Notes under the pieces: model-generated | The model's input: the letters and a program-made list of their open reading frames with translations, nothing else | Told to the model about the DNA's origin: nothing | The model's database searches: none | Assembly: GCF_014649795.1 (NCBI RefSeq) | Contig: NZ_BMTS01000001.1 | Span: 186,001-250,000 of the forward strand | DNA from: Streptomyces melanogenes | Lineage (GTDB): Bacteria > Actinomycetota > Actinomycetes > Streptomycetales > Streptomycetaceae | Direction: 5' to 3' | Length of the DNA stretch: 64,000 bases | Translations under genes and position numbers: made by a program | Part shown: one piece after another, positions 33,243 through 42,516 of the stretch | How positions within the stretch are numbered: position 1 is the first letter of the stretch | Layout of the letters: each line of letters begins with the position of its first letter

Positions 33243-33271
33243 ATGCCGACGTACGCACCCAGAGGAGCCGT

Positions 33272-34843
33272 ATGTCCCGCAGAGCGCTCGCCCGCGCACT
33301 GGCCCTGACGCTCACCGTCTGCGCGACCGCCCTCGCCGGGCCCACCGGCGCCGGGGCGGCCGAGATACCCAAGGCGCCCGGCCACCGCCTGGTCAGCCAG
33401 TACGAGGGCGCCCCCGCCACCGCCCGGCCGGTGCCGGGGCCGGCCCCCGCCCAGCACCCCTACCTCGCCCCCAACGGGCGCAGCGGGATGCACGGCGACG
33501 CCTGGGGCAGCGGCACCCATCCGTACGCCGGTCCGCTGGGCCGGGATCCGCAGGTGACCAGCGAGCAGATCGCGGCACTCGGCGGCGAGTGCGCGACGGC
33601 GACGTTCGACGCGGCCGGGCGGCTGATCACCGTCTGCGGCACCTTCCAGGGCTTCAAGCTGAAGCTCCTGGAACCGCGCACGCTCGCCACCCTCGCGGAG
33701 TACCAGCTGCCGCAGCGCTCCTCCACCGTCGAGGCGATCACCCGCCTGGACTTCTCGAAGATCTTCAAGGACACCTCGGGCGGCGCCTACTTCTACCTCG
33801 ACAACGAGGACCGGGTGGTCCTCGCCGACTCCCGCCACCACATCCTGCGCATCGCGCACGAGCGGACCGGGGACGGCGGTTGGCGCTTCGCCGTCGTGGA
33901 CGACTGGGACCTGACCGGGGTGGTCCCGCACGACTGCGTCAGCTGGACCAACCTCTTCCCCAGCGGCACCTGCGACCCGGTCACCTCCGTGATGCCGGAC
34001 TGGCAGGGCCGTATCTGGTGGGTGACGCGGCTCGGCCGGGTGGGCACGGTGGACCCCGGCACGGGCCGGATCCGCTCGGTCGAGCTGCCGGGGGAGGAGA
34101 TCCAGAACTCCTTCTCGGTGGCCGAGGACGGCGTCTCCATCGTCTCCGACCACGCCCTCTACAGCTTCCGCGCGGGCGCCGACGGCACCCCGGTGGTGCA
34201 GTGGCGCCAGACGTACGACCGGGGCACGGGCACCAAGCCCGGCTCGGTGAACCAGGGGTCGGGCACCACCCCCGACCTCTTCGGCGACGGCTATGCGGCC
34301 ATCACCGACAACGCCGACGACCGCATGAACGTGGTCGTCTACCGGCGCGGGGCGGGCGTCCCCGACGACCGGCGCCTGGTCTGCAAGATCCCGGTCTTCG
34401 GATCGGGCCGGTCGACCACCGACAACTCCCTGATCACCTGGGGCAACAGCATCGTCGTCGAGAACAACTACGGCTACGAGAACGTGACCTCGCTGACCTT
34501 CGGCAGGAGCGTGACCGGCGGAGCGACCCGCATCGACGTGCGCCCGGACGGAAGCGGCTGCGACACGGTGTGGGAGAGCGCCGTCCGCTCCCCCTCGACG
34601 GTTCCCAAGCTCTCGACGGCCAATGGGCTGCTCTACTTCTACGAGAAGGAGCCCAACGCCCTCGGCATCGACGCCTGGTATCTGACCGCCGTCGACTTCC
34701 GTACGGGCGCGGTGCGCTGGAAGCGGCTGACGGGGACCGGCCCGGCGTACGACAACAACTGGGCGCCGGTGACGATCGGCCCGGACGGTACCGCGTACGT
34801 CGGCGTGTTCAACGGGATCGTGGCCGTGCGCGACCGGGACTGA
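33272..34843 (+). CDS. Secreted protein of unknown function, PQQ/propeller-like repeats
   Basis: A 523-residue exported protein. The signal peptide (about 1-29) ends GAGAAE. The mature part is rich in beta-strand repeats: YFYLDNEDRVVLADSRHHILRIAH, GRIWWVTRLGRVGTVDP, GTAYVGVFNGIVAV, all resembling WD/PQQ-type propeller blades. Cys residues are paired in a way that suits extracellular disulphides. No catalytic motif is recognised. AGAGGAG precedes the ATG. Expression is probably controlled through the dense palindromes upstream. Confidence 0.82.
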   Translation: MSRRALARALALTLTVCATALAGPTGAGAAEIPKAPGHRLVSQYEGAPATARPVPGPAPAQHPYLAPNGRSGMHGDAWGSGTHPYAGPLGRDPQVTSEQIAALGGECATATFDAAGRLITVCGTFQGFKLKLLEPRTLATLAEYQLPQRSSTVEAITRLDFSKIFKDTSGGAYFYLDNEDRVVLADSRHHILRIAHERTGDGGWRFAVVDDWDLTGVVPHDCVSWTNLFPSGTCDPVTSVMPDWQGRIWWVTRLGRVGTVDPGTGRIRSVELPGEEIQNSFSVAEDGVSIVSDHALYSFRAGADGTPVVQWRQTYDRGTGTKPGSVNQGSGTTPDLFGDGYAAITDNADDRMNVVVYRRGAGVPDDRRLVCKIPVFGSGRSTTDNSLITWGNSIVVENNYGYENVTSLTFGRSVTGGATRIDVRPDGSGCDTVWESAVRSPSTVPKLSTANGLLYFYEKEPNALGIDAWYLTAVDFRTGAVRWKRLTGTGPAYDNNWAPVTIGPDGTAYVGVFNGIVAVRDRD

Positions 34844-34870
34844 CCCGGGGCGGGGGCTTTGGCGTGGCCG

Positions 34871-35251
34871 TCAGATGAGGCGGGAGCGGATCAGGAAGCG
34901 CACGCCCTCCGGCGCCTCCAGGGAGAATCCGCTGCCGCGCCCCTCGACGACGTCGACAATCAGCCGGGTGTGCCGCCACACCTCGTGCTGACTCACCGAC
35001 ATCCAGAACGGGACGGGCTCCTCCACCCCGTCGACGGCGAGGCGTTCGAGCAGGACGTCCGACCCTCCCGTACGGAACTCGCCGTCCGGGTAGCACATGG
35101 GCGCGCTGCCGTCGCAGCAGCCGCCCGACTGGTGGAACATCAGTGGCCCGTGGGCCGCCCGCAGCCGCCGCAGCAACTCGGCGGCGGCGGGCGTCAGCTC
35201 CACGCGCGCGTGCCCCGTGCTCGCGTCGCTCTCCGCGTTCCGGTCGGACAT
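34871..35251 (-). CDS. DUF779 protein (aldehyde dehydrogenase-associated)
   Basis: A 126-residue protein of the DUF779 family. Landmarks are LTPAAAELLRRLRAAHGPLMFHQSGGCCDGSAPMCYP (split about 18-54) with the conserved CC and later Cys, suggesting metal or iron binding. Family members usually sit beside an acetaldehyde/alcohol dehydrogenase gene; none is present here. ATG 35251 is used; an in-frame GTG at 35260 is possible. It lies downstream of the molybdopterin oxidoreductase on the same strand. Confidence 0.85.
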   Translation of the reverse strand: MSDRNAESDASTGHARVELTPAAAELLRRLRAAHGPLMFHQSGGCCDGSAPMCYPDGEFRTGGSDVLLERLAVDGVEEPVPFWMSVSQHEVWRHTRLIVDVVEGRGSGFSLEAPEGVRFLIRSRLI

Positions 35252-35334
35252 GAGGATCACGGCCCTTCGGTACGGTGTCCGGTGCCAGCCCCCCAAACAA
35301 CCACGGAGGGGGTTGCGGTCACGTTGCGGGCAGG

Positions 35335-36603
35335 TCAGACGACCGTCACCGGGTGCCGGACCACCGCGTCGAAGAGGTAGCCCTGGGTGTTGTGCACGGC
35401 GGTCGGCGGCTGGACGCGGCCCGAGGCGTCGGTCGCACGGGCGAGCAGTACGGCGGGACCCCGCTCGCGCGGCACCCAGGGGGTGGACCAGCGCACCCAA
35501 CTGCCCCGGCGCGGCGCGTCGTGCAGCCGCGCCCGGCGCCAGGTGCCACCGGCGTCGGTGCTGACGTCGACCCGCCGCACGGGGGCGCCGCCCGACCAGG
35601 AGCGCCCGGTGAGCACCGTGCGGCGGTGGGCCGGAAGGGTCGCGCCGGACGCCAGCTCGAAGGCGCTCTTGAGGGTCTGCCGGGTCAGCGGGGCGCTGCC
35701 GCCGGGCGGGTAGGCGGCCCCGAACAGCCGGTACATGTCGGTGTTCCACGGGGTGTACAGCGGCTCGTCGCTCACCTCGATGTCCCCGACCCACTTCACC
35801 GAGGAGATGCCCACCCACCCGGGCGTGATCACCCGGACCGGATGGCCGTGGTCGGGCGGCAGCGGCTCCCCGTTCATCTCGTACGCCAGCAGCACGTCGT
35901 CCAGCGCCTTCGCGACGGGCAGCGGGCGGCGCACCCGGCCGAGGTTCACGCCGTTGCTGACGACCTCGTCGTCGAGCCCTCGCGGCAGTACGTCGACGGC
36001 GTGCGGTGCGATGCCCGCGCGGTGCAGCACGTCGGCGAGCCGCACCCCGCGCCAGTGCGCGACTCCGATCGCCCCGAGCGTCCAGGCGGTGCCGGTCACC
36101 TGCTGGCCCTGCTGGGTGGTGTAGAAGCTGCGGCCGTTGCCCGCGCATTCGACGAAGAGGGTGCGGCTGACCGACGGCAGCGCGCGCAGCTCGTCGTATC
36201 CGAACTCCACCGGCCCGCCGGTCAGCCCGCTGCCCCACACCTTCAGCCTCCAGTCGGCGGCGTCGATGTGCGGGGTGGCGGTGTGGTTGCGGACGAAGAA
36301 GTGGTCGGCGGGGGTGAGCAGCCCGGTGCCGCGCAGCGAGGCGAAGTTGGTCTCCGCGTTGGAGCCGCGAACCGTGAACACCTCGGGCGGGAGCGGCTTG
36401 ACGATGCCGGGCGAAGCCCCGTTCGTACTCTCCCGTGCCGCCGCCTCGGTCGCCGTCAGGCCCAGCGGTCCGGCGGCGGAGGCGGCCGCGAAGAGCTTGA
36501 GCAGATCGCGGCGTTCGAGCCCGGCCGACCGGGCGCGCCCGCGCGCCCACTGCCGCAGCCGTCTGCGGTCGTACGCGATCTCGTCGGACGGGTCCGGTGC
36601 CAT
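35335..36603 (-). CDS. Tat-exported sulfite oxidase-like molybdopterin oxidoreductase
   Basis: A 422-residue molybdoenzyme. A twin-arginine export signal ERRDLLKLFAAASAAG lies at about 40-55, after an N-terminal extension. The Moco domain has the Mo-ligating Cys in LFVECAGNGRSFYTTQQ (about 160-176) and GWVGISSVKWVGDIEVSDEP (within about 270-290). A C-terminal dimerisation domain includes RSWSGGAPVRRVDVSTDAGGTW. It probably oxidises sulfite or reduces a similar oxo-substrate outside the membrane; no heme or cytochrome partner is adjacent. ATG 36603 has GAGGAGA upstream. Confidence 0.9.
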   Translation of the reverse strand: MAPDPSDEIAYDRRRLRQWARGRARSAGLERRDLLKLFAAASAAGPLGLTATEAAARESTNGASPGIVKPLPPEVFTVRGSNAETNFASLRGTGLLTPADHFFVRNHTATPHIDAADWRLKVWGSGLTGGPVEFGYDELRALPSVSRTLFVECAGNGRSFYTTQQGQQVTGTAWTLGAIGVAHWRGVRLADVLHRAGIAPHAVDVLPRGLDDEVVSNGVNLGRVRRPLPVAKALDDVLLAYEMNGEPLPPDHGHPVRVITPGWVGISSVKWVGDIEVSDEPLYTPWNTDMYRLFGAAYPPGGSAPLTRQTLKSAFELASGATLPAHRRTVLTGRSWSGGAPVRRVDVSTDAGGTWRRARLHDAPRRGSWVRWSTPWVPRERGPAVLLARATDASGRVQPPTAVHNTQGYLFDAVVRHPVTVV

Positions 36604-36758
36604 GGGCAACTCTCCTCGTGTGGGCGCCACGACGGACCGTAGAACCGGCGGCGGCCGGGGAGAAGCGCCCGGCCGCGATGGCCACGAACCCGCAATACGG
36701 CGGCAATACGCTCGCCGGGTGGTGCGGCCACCGTCAAGACCGCACCTCCGGCCACGCG

Positions 36759-37877
36759 CTAGCCCTTGAGGTCCGCCCGGGCCGAGTCCGGTGCTTCGCG
36801 CGGATGCGGGACCGGGACCGGGGACGACACGAGTGAGGAGGGTGTCTGCTCGTCGTGCTGGAGCGAGACCGTGCGGGTGGGGGCCGGGATCGCGATGCCC
36901 TCGGCGCGGTAGCGCTGGTGCAGGCGCTTGATGAACTCGTGCTTGATGCGGTACTGGTCGCTGAACTCGCCCACGCCCAGGATCACGGTGAAGTTGATCC
37001 GCGAGTCCGCGAAGGTGTGGAAGCGGACGGCCGCCTCGTGGTGCGGGAGCGCGCCGGTGATGTCGACCATCACGCTGTCGATGACTTCGAGGGTCACCCG
37101 CTCGACGTGCTCCAGGTCGCTGTCGTACCCGACGCCCACCTGGACGAGGATCGACAGCTCCTGCTCGGGGCGGCTGTAGTTGGTCATGTTCGTCCGCGCG
37201 AGCCGGGCGTTGGGGATGATGACCAGGTTGTTCGACAGGTTGCGCACCACGGTGTTGCGCCAGTTGATGTCGACGACGTACCCCTCCTCGCCGCTGCTGA
37301 GCCGCATGTAGTCACCCGGCTGCACGGTCTTGGAGGCGAGGATGTGCACGCCCGCGAAGAGGTTGGCCAGGGTGTCCTGGAGCGCGAGCGCCACCGCGAG
37401 CCCGCCCACGCCGAGGGCGGTGAGCAGCGGCGCGATGGAGATGCCCAGGGTGTCCAGGGCGACCAGCGAGCCCATCGCGACCACCACGACGCGGGTGATG
37501 TTCACGAAGATGGTGGCCGACCCGGCCACCCCGGTCCGCGAGTGCGCCACCGACTGCACCAGACCCGCGATCACCCGGGCCGTGGAGAGCGTGGTGATCA
37601 GGATGAGCAGGGCGGTCAGCGAGTGGTTGACGATCGCCGCGATCCGCGTGGTGAGCGGCAGCGCGGAGGCCGCCGCCGCGGTGCCCGCGATGACGGCGGC
37701 CCAGGGGGCGACGGTGCGCAGCGCGTCGACGATGATGTCGTCCCCGCTCCACCGCGTGCGCAGCGCGTGCTTGCCCAGCCACCGCAGCAGCGCGCGCAAC
37801 AGCACCGCGGCGACGAGCCCGGCGGCCACCGCGATGGCGGCGACCACCCAGTCGTGCACGACGAGGCCCCGGGTCAA
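36759..37877 (-). CDS. Small-conductance mechanosensitive channel (MscS family)
   Basis: A 372-residue channel. About four N-terminal helices (7-27, 52-75, 83-105, 124-150) precede the pore helix LLTALGVGGLAVALALQDTLANLFAG (within about 148-173) and the beta domain (SGEEGYVVDINWRNTVVRNLSNNLVIIPN, split about 192-222). A soluble alpha/beta domain and a C-terminal tail follow. It releases osmolytes on hypo-osmotic shock. The start is TTG 37877 with GGAGGG 6 nt upstream; no ATG or GTG suits better. Confidence 0.92.
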   Translation of the reverse strand: MTRGLVVHDWVVAAIAVAAGLVAAVLLRALLRWLGKHALRTRWSGDDIIVDALRTVAPWAAVIAGTAAAASALPLTTRIAAIVNHSLTALLILITTLSTARVIAGLVQSVAHSRTGVAGSATIFVNITRVVVVAMGSLVALDTLGISIAPLLTALGVGGLAVALALQDTLANLFAGVHILASKTVQPGDYMRLSSGEEGYVVDINWRNTVVRNLSNNLVIIPNARLARTNMTNYSRPEQELSILVQVGVGYDSDLEHVERVTLEVIDSVMVDITGALPHHEAAVRFHTFADSRINFTVILGVGEFSDQYRIKHEFIKRLHQRYRAEGIAIPAPTRTVSLQHDEQTPSSLVSSPVPVPHPREAPDSARADLKG

Positions 37878-38104
37878 CGGACACCCTCCGAGGCGTGTCG
37901 GGCCGGGGAGACGCCGTGGGGGGCCGGAGGAACGGCGAGGGCCGCCACCGGCCGCCGTATGTGAAGTGTCGCCATCTTGTCACCTGTCAGTTCGTCGTGC
38001 GCGAAGCCTCGTTCGGCGGTCCGCGTACGCGCCGAACGGGCTGCCATCCTGCCCCATGGGCGCAGCGACGTCGCAGGTGGGCCGGGGTGACACCGGGCAC
38101 CGGC

Positions 38105-39169
38105 TCATTCGTGCGGGGTGCCGCCGCAATCCCGGGCCACCGGGTCCTCGGGCGCGGTGAGTCCGGCGCGTTCGGCGAGCGCACCGCCCTGGAAGCGGCT
38201 CTCGGCGCCCAGCTCCTCAAGCAGGTCCGCGATGTGGCGGCGGCAGGTGCGCAGGGACATGCCCATGCGCCGGGCGATCACCTCGTCCTTGGCGCCCTCG
38301 GCGAGCAGCCCCACCAGCGCCCGCCGCAGACTGTGTCCGACCTCCTTGTACGCGGCCTCGCTGGTACCCAGGAACGGGGTCGCGCCGGACCAGTGCTGCT
38401 CGAACACCCGGCAGAGGTAGGCGACCACGTCGGGGTCCCGGACGAGCACCGCGCCCTCGCCCGACCCGCCGTCCGCCCGCCGGGGCAGAAAGGCCACGGC
38501 CCGGTCGAACACCACGGCCCGGTCGGGCAGTTCGGCGGCGGTGCGGTACTCGGCACCGGCCTCGGCGAGCGTCTCCACATACCCCTGGGTGGACAGGCTG
38601 GCGCGCGCCGAGTGCTGGTAGAGCGTGCGCATCCGGACGCCCCGGCGGAGCATCGCCAGGTCGCGGTCGATGGCGTCCCCGAGGCGGTGGGGCGCGCGGC
38701 CGCCGCCCGGCTGGATGCTGAACACCTCCTCCCGGCACTCCGCCGCGGCCTCGGTGAGCATCGCCGACGCCGCCGACAGGTCGGGCAGCAGGTCGATGCC
38801 CTCCCGGTGGCCGCGCCCGCGCCGGGCGGCGCGGTAGTGCGGCATGAGGGAGTGCAACTCGTCGCGGACGGACTGGGCGTGCGCCGCGTCCCGTGCGAGC
38901 CGCGCCTCCAGCGGACCCACCACCTCGGCCGCGGCGGCGTCGGGGCTGACCGGTATGAGCTCCTCGGGTCTGCCCGGCGCGGGGCGCAGCAGCCGGAGCA
39001 GCAGCAGGGTCCGGCAGGCCGCCTCGACCTCCTCCTGGGTCAGGCCGAGCGCCGGGGGCGCGTCGGGCGGCCACCGCTTGAGGCTGCCCCGCGACAGCAC
39101 GTACTCGAAGACGGCGACGGCTCTCGCGTCCAGCTGCGGCAGCCCGTCCAAGTTTGCCCCGATAGTCAT
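38105..39169 (-). CDS. LuxR-type HTH regulator with TrmB-like N-region, RiPP-associated
   Basis: A 354-residue regulator. An N-terminal winged-helix/TrmB-like region (about 10-75), a central ligand-like domain with REGIDLLPDLSAASAMLTEAA and LYQHSARAS, and a C-terminal LuxR HTH (DEVIARRMGMSLRTCRRHIADLLEELG, about 298-322) are visible. This architecture is frequent near Streptomyces RiPP clusters. ATG 39169 is preceded by GGGGGAA. It lies divergent from a small secreted peptide gene and the class IV lanthionine synthetase, and likely controls one or both. The central domain may sense a peptide or sugar-phosphate ligand (inference). Confidence 0.85.
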   Translation of the reverse strand: MTIGANLDGLPQLDARAVAVFEYVLSRGSLKRWPPDAPPALGLTQEEVEAACRTLLLLRLLRPAPGRPEELIPVSPDAAAAEVVGPLEARLARDAAHAQSVRDELHSLMPHYRAARRGRGHREGIDLLPDLSAASAMLTEAAAECREEVFSIQPGGGRAPHRLGDAIDRDLAMLRRGVRMRTLYQHSARASLSTQGYVETLAEAGAEYRTAAELPDRAVVFDRAVAFLPRRADGGSGEGAVLVRDPDVVAYLCRVFEQHWSGATPFLGTSEAAYKEVGHSLRRALVGLLAEGAKDEVIARRMGMSLRTCRRHIADLLEELGAESRFQGGALAERAGLTAPEDPVARDCGGTPHE

Positions 39170-39354
39170 GAGTTTCCCCCGCAATGCGGCCGTACGACTT
39201 CCGTGCCATGCAGGGTATTGCCAGGTCAAAGCGCTGGACCAACGGGGCCCGCCGGGATGGACTTTGGTCGTCCGGCCGGGCAAACCCCGCCAGGCCGACA
39301 TTTGGGACCCCGTGTGTCCATGAGTTCATGACCTCCCGACCCTGGAGCCGTGCC

Positions 39355-39537
39355 ATGCCCGGAGCAGTCCGCTGTCTTCTCGTCCTCACAGTCCTGCTGG
39401 TGGGTGGCGCGTGCGTCACCACGGCGAACGGCGGCCCGGGGACGGCGGCCGGAGTGCGCGGGGGTGCGACCGCGACGGTCGCGGCGGACATCCTCGACAC
39501 GAGCTGGGGCGACGACTACGTGCGGCCCCAGCTCTAG
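39355..39537 (+). CDS. Small secreted peptide, divergent from the LuxR-type regulator
   Basis: A 60-residue product with one hydrophobic N-terminal signal (about 5-20, LLVLTVLLVGGAC) and a short mature part ending DILDTSWGDDYVRPQL. ATG 39355 lacks a strong ribosome site; an in-frame ATG at 39328 would add nine residues. It has no Cys after the signal region, so it is not a lanthipeptide precursor. Its position, divergent from a LuxR-type regulator and 52 bp before the lanthionine synthetase gene, suggests an extracellular signal peptide for that regulator, or a cluster accessory protein. Function unknown. Confidence 0.6.
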   Translation: MPGAVRCLLVLTVLLVGGACVTTANGGPGTAAGVRGGATATVAADILDTSWGDDYVRPQL

Positions 39538-39589
39538 CCCCCTTTATTTCCTTCCGCTCCTCCTCCTGCGAACTGTGAGGTCGAACAGC

Positions 39590-42439
39590 GTGTCCACCCT
39601 GCCCGCGCCGCCGCCGCCCGCCCCGGCTCCGGCCCTGCCCGGACCCCGGCGGGCCCGCGCCGAACGTCCGGCGGACCTGGCGCTGTTGCCCGATCTGGTA
39701 CGGGCGGTGGTGGCCCGTACCGCCGCCGGGGCGGACTGGAACGTGGAGCCCGGTGACTTCTGGTGCCACGTCGTCCCCGCCGGGGCCGCCCGCCGCGCCC
39801 AGGGCTGGAAGCTCCACGTCTCGGCCACCCCGCTCTCCGCGCCCCTCACCCTGGCCCGGGCCGCCGAGGTGCTCGTCGCCCACCGGGCCGCGTTCAAGTT
39901 CGCGGGCAGCCCCGCCCGGGTCGCGGCCCTCGTCTCCGGGCGCTACGAGCGCGGCGGGGGCGGCAAGTTCATCACCGTGTACCCGGCCGACGACGACCAC
40001 TTCCGCCTGCTCGCCGAGGAACTGCACCGCGCCACCGTGGGGCTGCCGGGGCCCGCGGTGCTGTCCGACCGCCGCTATCTGCCGGGCAGTCAGGTGTACT
40101 ACCGGTACGGCGTGTTCGCCGCCGCCACGGTCCTGACGGCCGACGGCTGCTTCGCCGCTCGGCTGACCGACCCCGAGGGGCGGCCGGTCGCCGACGAGCG
40201 GAACGCCTGGTTCAGCCCGCCGGCCTGGGCGGGCGACCCGTTCCCCGACCGCCCGGCGGCCCCGGCCCGCAGCAAGGCCACGGCCAAGCCGGTGCTGCTG
40301 AACGACCGCTATCTCGTGCGCGGTGCGATCCAGCACTCCAACAAGGGCGGGGTGTTCCGCGCCGAGGACACCAGGACCGGCGCCCAGGTCGTCGTCAAGC
40401 AGGCCCGCCCCCACGTGGGGGCGGGGTTGGAGGGGCTGGACGTCCGCGATCTGCTGCGCCGGGAGGCGGCGCTGCTCGACCGCTTCGGCAGCGCCCGCCC
40501 CGACCGGGTCCCGCGCCTGGTGGAGGTGTTCGAGCAGCAGGGCAGCGAGTTCCTGGCGACCGAGTCCGTGCCCGGGGCGACCCTGCGGCGTACCGTCGCC
40601 GAGCGCCTGATCCAGGACGGGACCGGCTGCCCGGACGACCGTACGGCCGACTCCCTGGTCTGGCAGCTCGTCGAACTGGTCGGCACCGCCCACGAACTGG
40701 GCGTCACCCTCCACGACTTCAACCCCAACAACGTGATGGTCACGCCGGACGGCCAACTCCTGCTGATCGACCTGGAGATGGCGGCCCGGCAGGGCGAACT
40801 CTGGGTGCTCGGCGCCACCCCCGGCTACACCGCCCCCGAACTGCGCGCCCTGGACCAGGTGGCGCCCGCGCTGGCGCCGGACGTCGACCTGTACGCCCTG
40901 GGGGCGACGGTGCTGCACGCGCTGACCGGCGCGGACCCGCTGTTCGCGGCGGACCGGCCGGGCGCGGGGGACGGGGGCCGACCGGAGGAGGAGCGCCTGG
41001 CCGGGCTCGTGGAGCTGCTGGCCCGCGACAACCCGCTGGTACGCCGGTTCTCGCCGCTGATACGGGGGTTGATGCGGGACGACCCGGCCGAGCGGTGGAC
41101 GCTGGAGCGGGCACGCCAGTTCGTCACCGGGGCGGGGGAGGCGCGAGGGTCCCTGGTGCAGGTCGCCGCCGCCCGTACGGCAGCGGACCCGGAGCCCGTC
41201 GACGCCGTGCGCACCCGCGCACGCCTGCTTCACGACGGTGTCGCCCACCTCCTCGCCACCATGCGCCCGCACGACACCGAACGGCTCTGGCCCTCGGAGG
41301 CGTTCGGCGAGACGTGCGACCCGGTGGCCGTGCAGCACGGTTCGGCGGGCGGCGTGAGCGTACTCGCCCGGGCGCTGCGCCACTGGGACGAGGACGGCGC
41401 CGGATCGGCGCCCGTGACCCGGGACGCGTTGCGCGAAGGGCTGCGGTCCGCCGCGTACTGGACCGCCGACCGGCGGGACGCCCTGCCCGGGAACCTCCCC
41501 GGCCTGCACTTCGGCCGCTCCGGCACGGCGTGGGCCCTGCTGGACGCGGCCCGGGCGCTCGACGACACCGCGCTCGCCGCCCGCGCCGCCGACCTCGCCC
41601 TGGCGCTCCCGGTCGAGTGGCCCAACCCCGACGTCTGCCACGGCGCGGCCGGATCCGGTCTGGCCCAGCTGCACTTCTGGCGCACCACCGGGGACCCGCG
41701 CTTCCTCGACCGTGCCACCCGGGCCGCCGACGGGCTGCTCGCGGCGGCCCGGCGCACCCCGGAGGGGATCTTCTGGCCGGTGCCCGAGGACTTCGCGTCC
41801 GCCCTCGCGGGAGCCTGGCACTACGGCTTCGCGCACGGCGTGGCCGGGGTCGGCACCTTCCTGCTGCTCGCGGCCGAGGCCACGGGGGAGGAGCGCTTCC
41901 TGGGCGTGGCCGTCGAGGCGGGCGCCACGTTGGCCGCCGCCGCCCGCCGGGGACCCGCGGGTGCCCTGTGGCCGGTCGACCGCGCCCGCCACCTCTCCGA
42001 CTCGCCCGACCTGGCCCGGCACTGGTGCAGCGGCTCGTCCGGAGTGGGCACCTTCCTGGTCCGGCTCTGGTCGGCCACCGGCGCGCACGACGACGCCCTG
42101 CGCGAGCTGGTGGAGGGCGCGGCCCTCGCCGTACGGGCGGGCAGGGCGACCGACTCGACGTCGACCTGCCACGGGCTCGCGGGCAACGCCGAATTCCTGC
42201 TCGACGCGGCCGAGTTGACGGGCGACGCGCACCACCGAGCCGGGGCCGAGCTGCTGGTCGAGCACCTGGCGGCGCAGGCGGTCCGGTACGACGGCCGGTT
42301 GCTGGTGCCCGACGAGAACCGCAAGACGGTGCTCGCCGAGTACGCCGGCGGCCTCGCCGGAAGCCTCGCGCCGCTGCTGCGCATGCGGTTCGGCGGGCCC
42401 CGCGCGTGGCTGCCCGAGGGCGGACGCGCCCACCCCTGA
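39590..42439 (+). CDS. lanL: Class IV lanthionine synthetase (LanL)
   Basis: A 949-residue trifunctional RiPP enzyme. An OspF-like phosphothreonine lyase domain (about 20-210; GWKLHVSATP, GKFITVYPADDD, LSDRRYLPGS), a Ser/Thr kinase domain (about 240-520; HDFNPNNVMV catalytic loop, DLEMA) and a LanC cyclase domain (about 560-949) are in order. All LanC zinc ligands are present: His749 in FAHGVAG, Cys813 in HWCSG, and Cys860-His861 in TCHGLAG. Retained zinc ligands place it in class IV rather than class III. It phosphorylates, dehydrates and cyclises Ser/Thr-Cys pairs in the precursor encoded 77 bp downstream. GTG 39590 is chosen over GTG 39575 because GAGG lies 9 nt upstream. Confidence 0.9.
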   Translation: MSTLPAPPPPAPAPALPGPRRARAERPADLALLPDLVRAVVARTAAGADWNVEPGDFWCHVVPAGAARRAQGWKLHVSATPLSAPLTLARAAEVLVAHRAAFKFAGSPARVAALVSGRYERGGGGKFITVYPADDDHFRLLAEELHRATVGLPGPAVLSDRRYLPGSQVYYRYGVFAAATVLTADGCFAARLTDPEGRPVADERNAWFSPPAWAGDPFPDRPAAPARSKATAKPVLLNDRYLVRGAIQHSNKGGVFRAEDTRTGAQVVVKQARPHVGAGLEGLDVRDLLRREAALLDRFGSARPDRVPRLVEVFEQQGSEFLATESVPGATLRRTVAERLIQDGTGCPDDRTADSLVWQLVELVGTAHELGVTLHDFNPNNVMVTPDGQLLLIDLEMAARQGELWVLGATPGYTAPELRALDQVAPALAPDVDLYALGATVLHALTGADPLFAADRPGAGDGGRPEEERLAGLVELLARDNPLVRRFSPLIRGLMRDDPAERWTLERARQFVTGAGEARGSLVQVAAARTAADPEPVDAVRTRARLLHDGVAHLLATMRPHDTERLWPSEAFGETCDPVAVQHGSAGGVSVLARALRHWDEDGAGSAPVTRDALREGLRSAAYWTADRRDALPGNLPGLHFGRSGTAWALLDAARALDDTALAARAADLALALPVEWPNPDVCHGAAGSGLAQLHFWRTTGDPRFLDRATRAADGLLAAARRTPEGIFWPVPEDFASALAGAWHYGFAHGVAGVGTFLLLAAEATGEERFLGVAVEAGATLAAAARRGPAGALWPVDRARHLSDSPDLARHWCSGSSGVGTFLVRLWSATGAHDDALRELVEGAALAVRAGRATDSTSTCHGLAGNAEFLLDAAELTGDAHHRAGAELLVEHLAAQAVRYDGRLLVPDENRKTVLAEYAGGLAGSLAPLLRMRFGGPRAWLPEGGRAHP

Positions 42440-42516
42440 ACGTCCGGTGGCCACCCGGCCACCGGCGGCCGGACCCGCCGGGTCCGGCCCGTCCCTCCCG
42501 AACGAAGGAGTCCACC

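Noticed and set aside
39184..39537. Longer 117-codon version of the small secreted peptide
   Set aside because: It would place about 57 unrelated basic residues before the signal peptide and cover the divergent promoter region.
39416..42454. 1012-codon open frame opposite the lanthionine synthetase
   Set aside because: Antisense shadow of lanL with Gly/Arg-rich composition and no domains.
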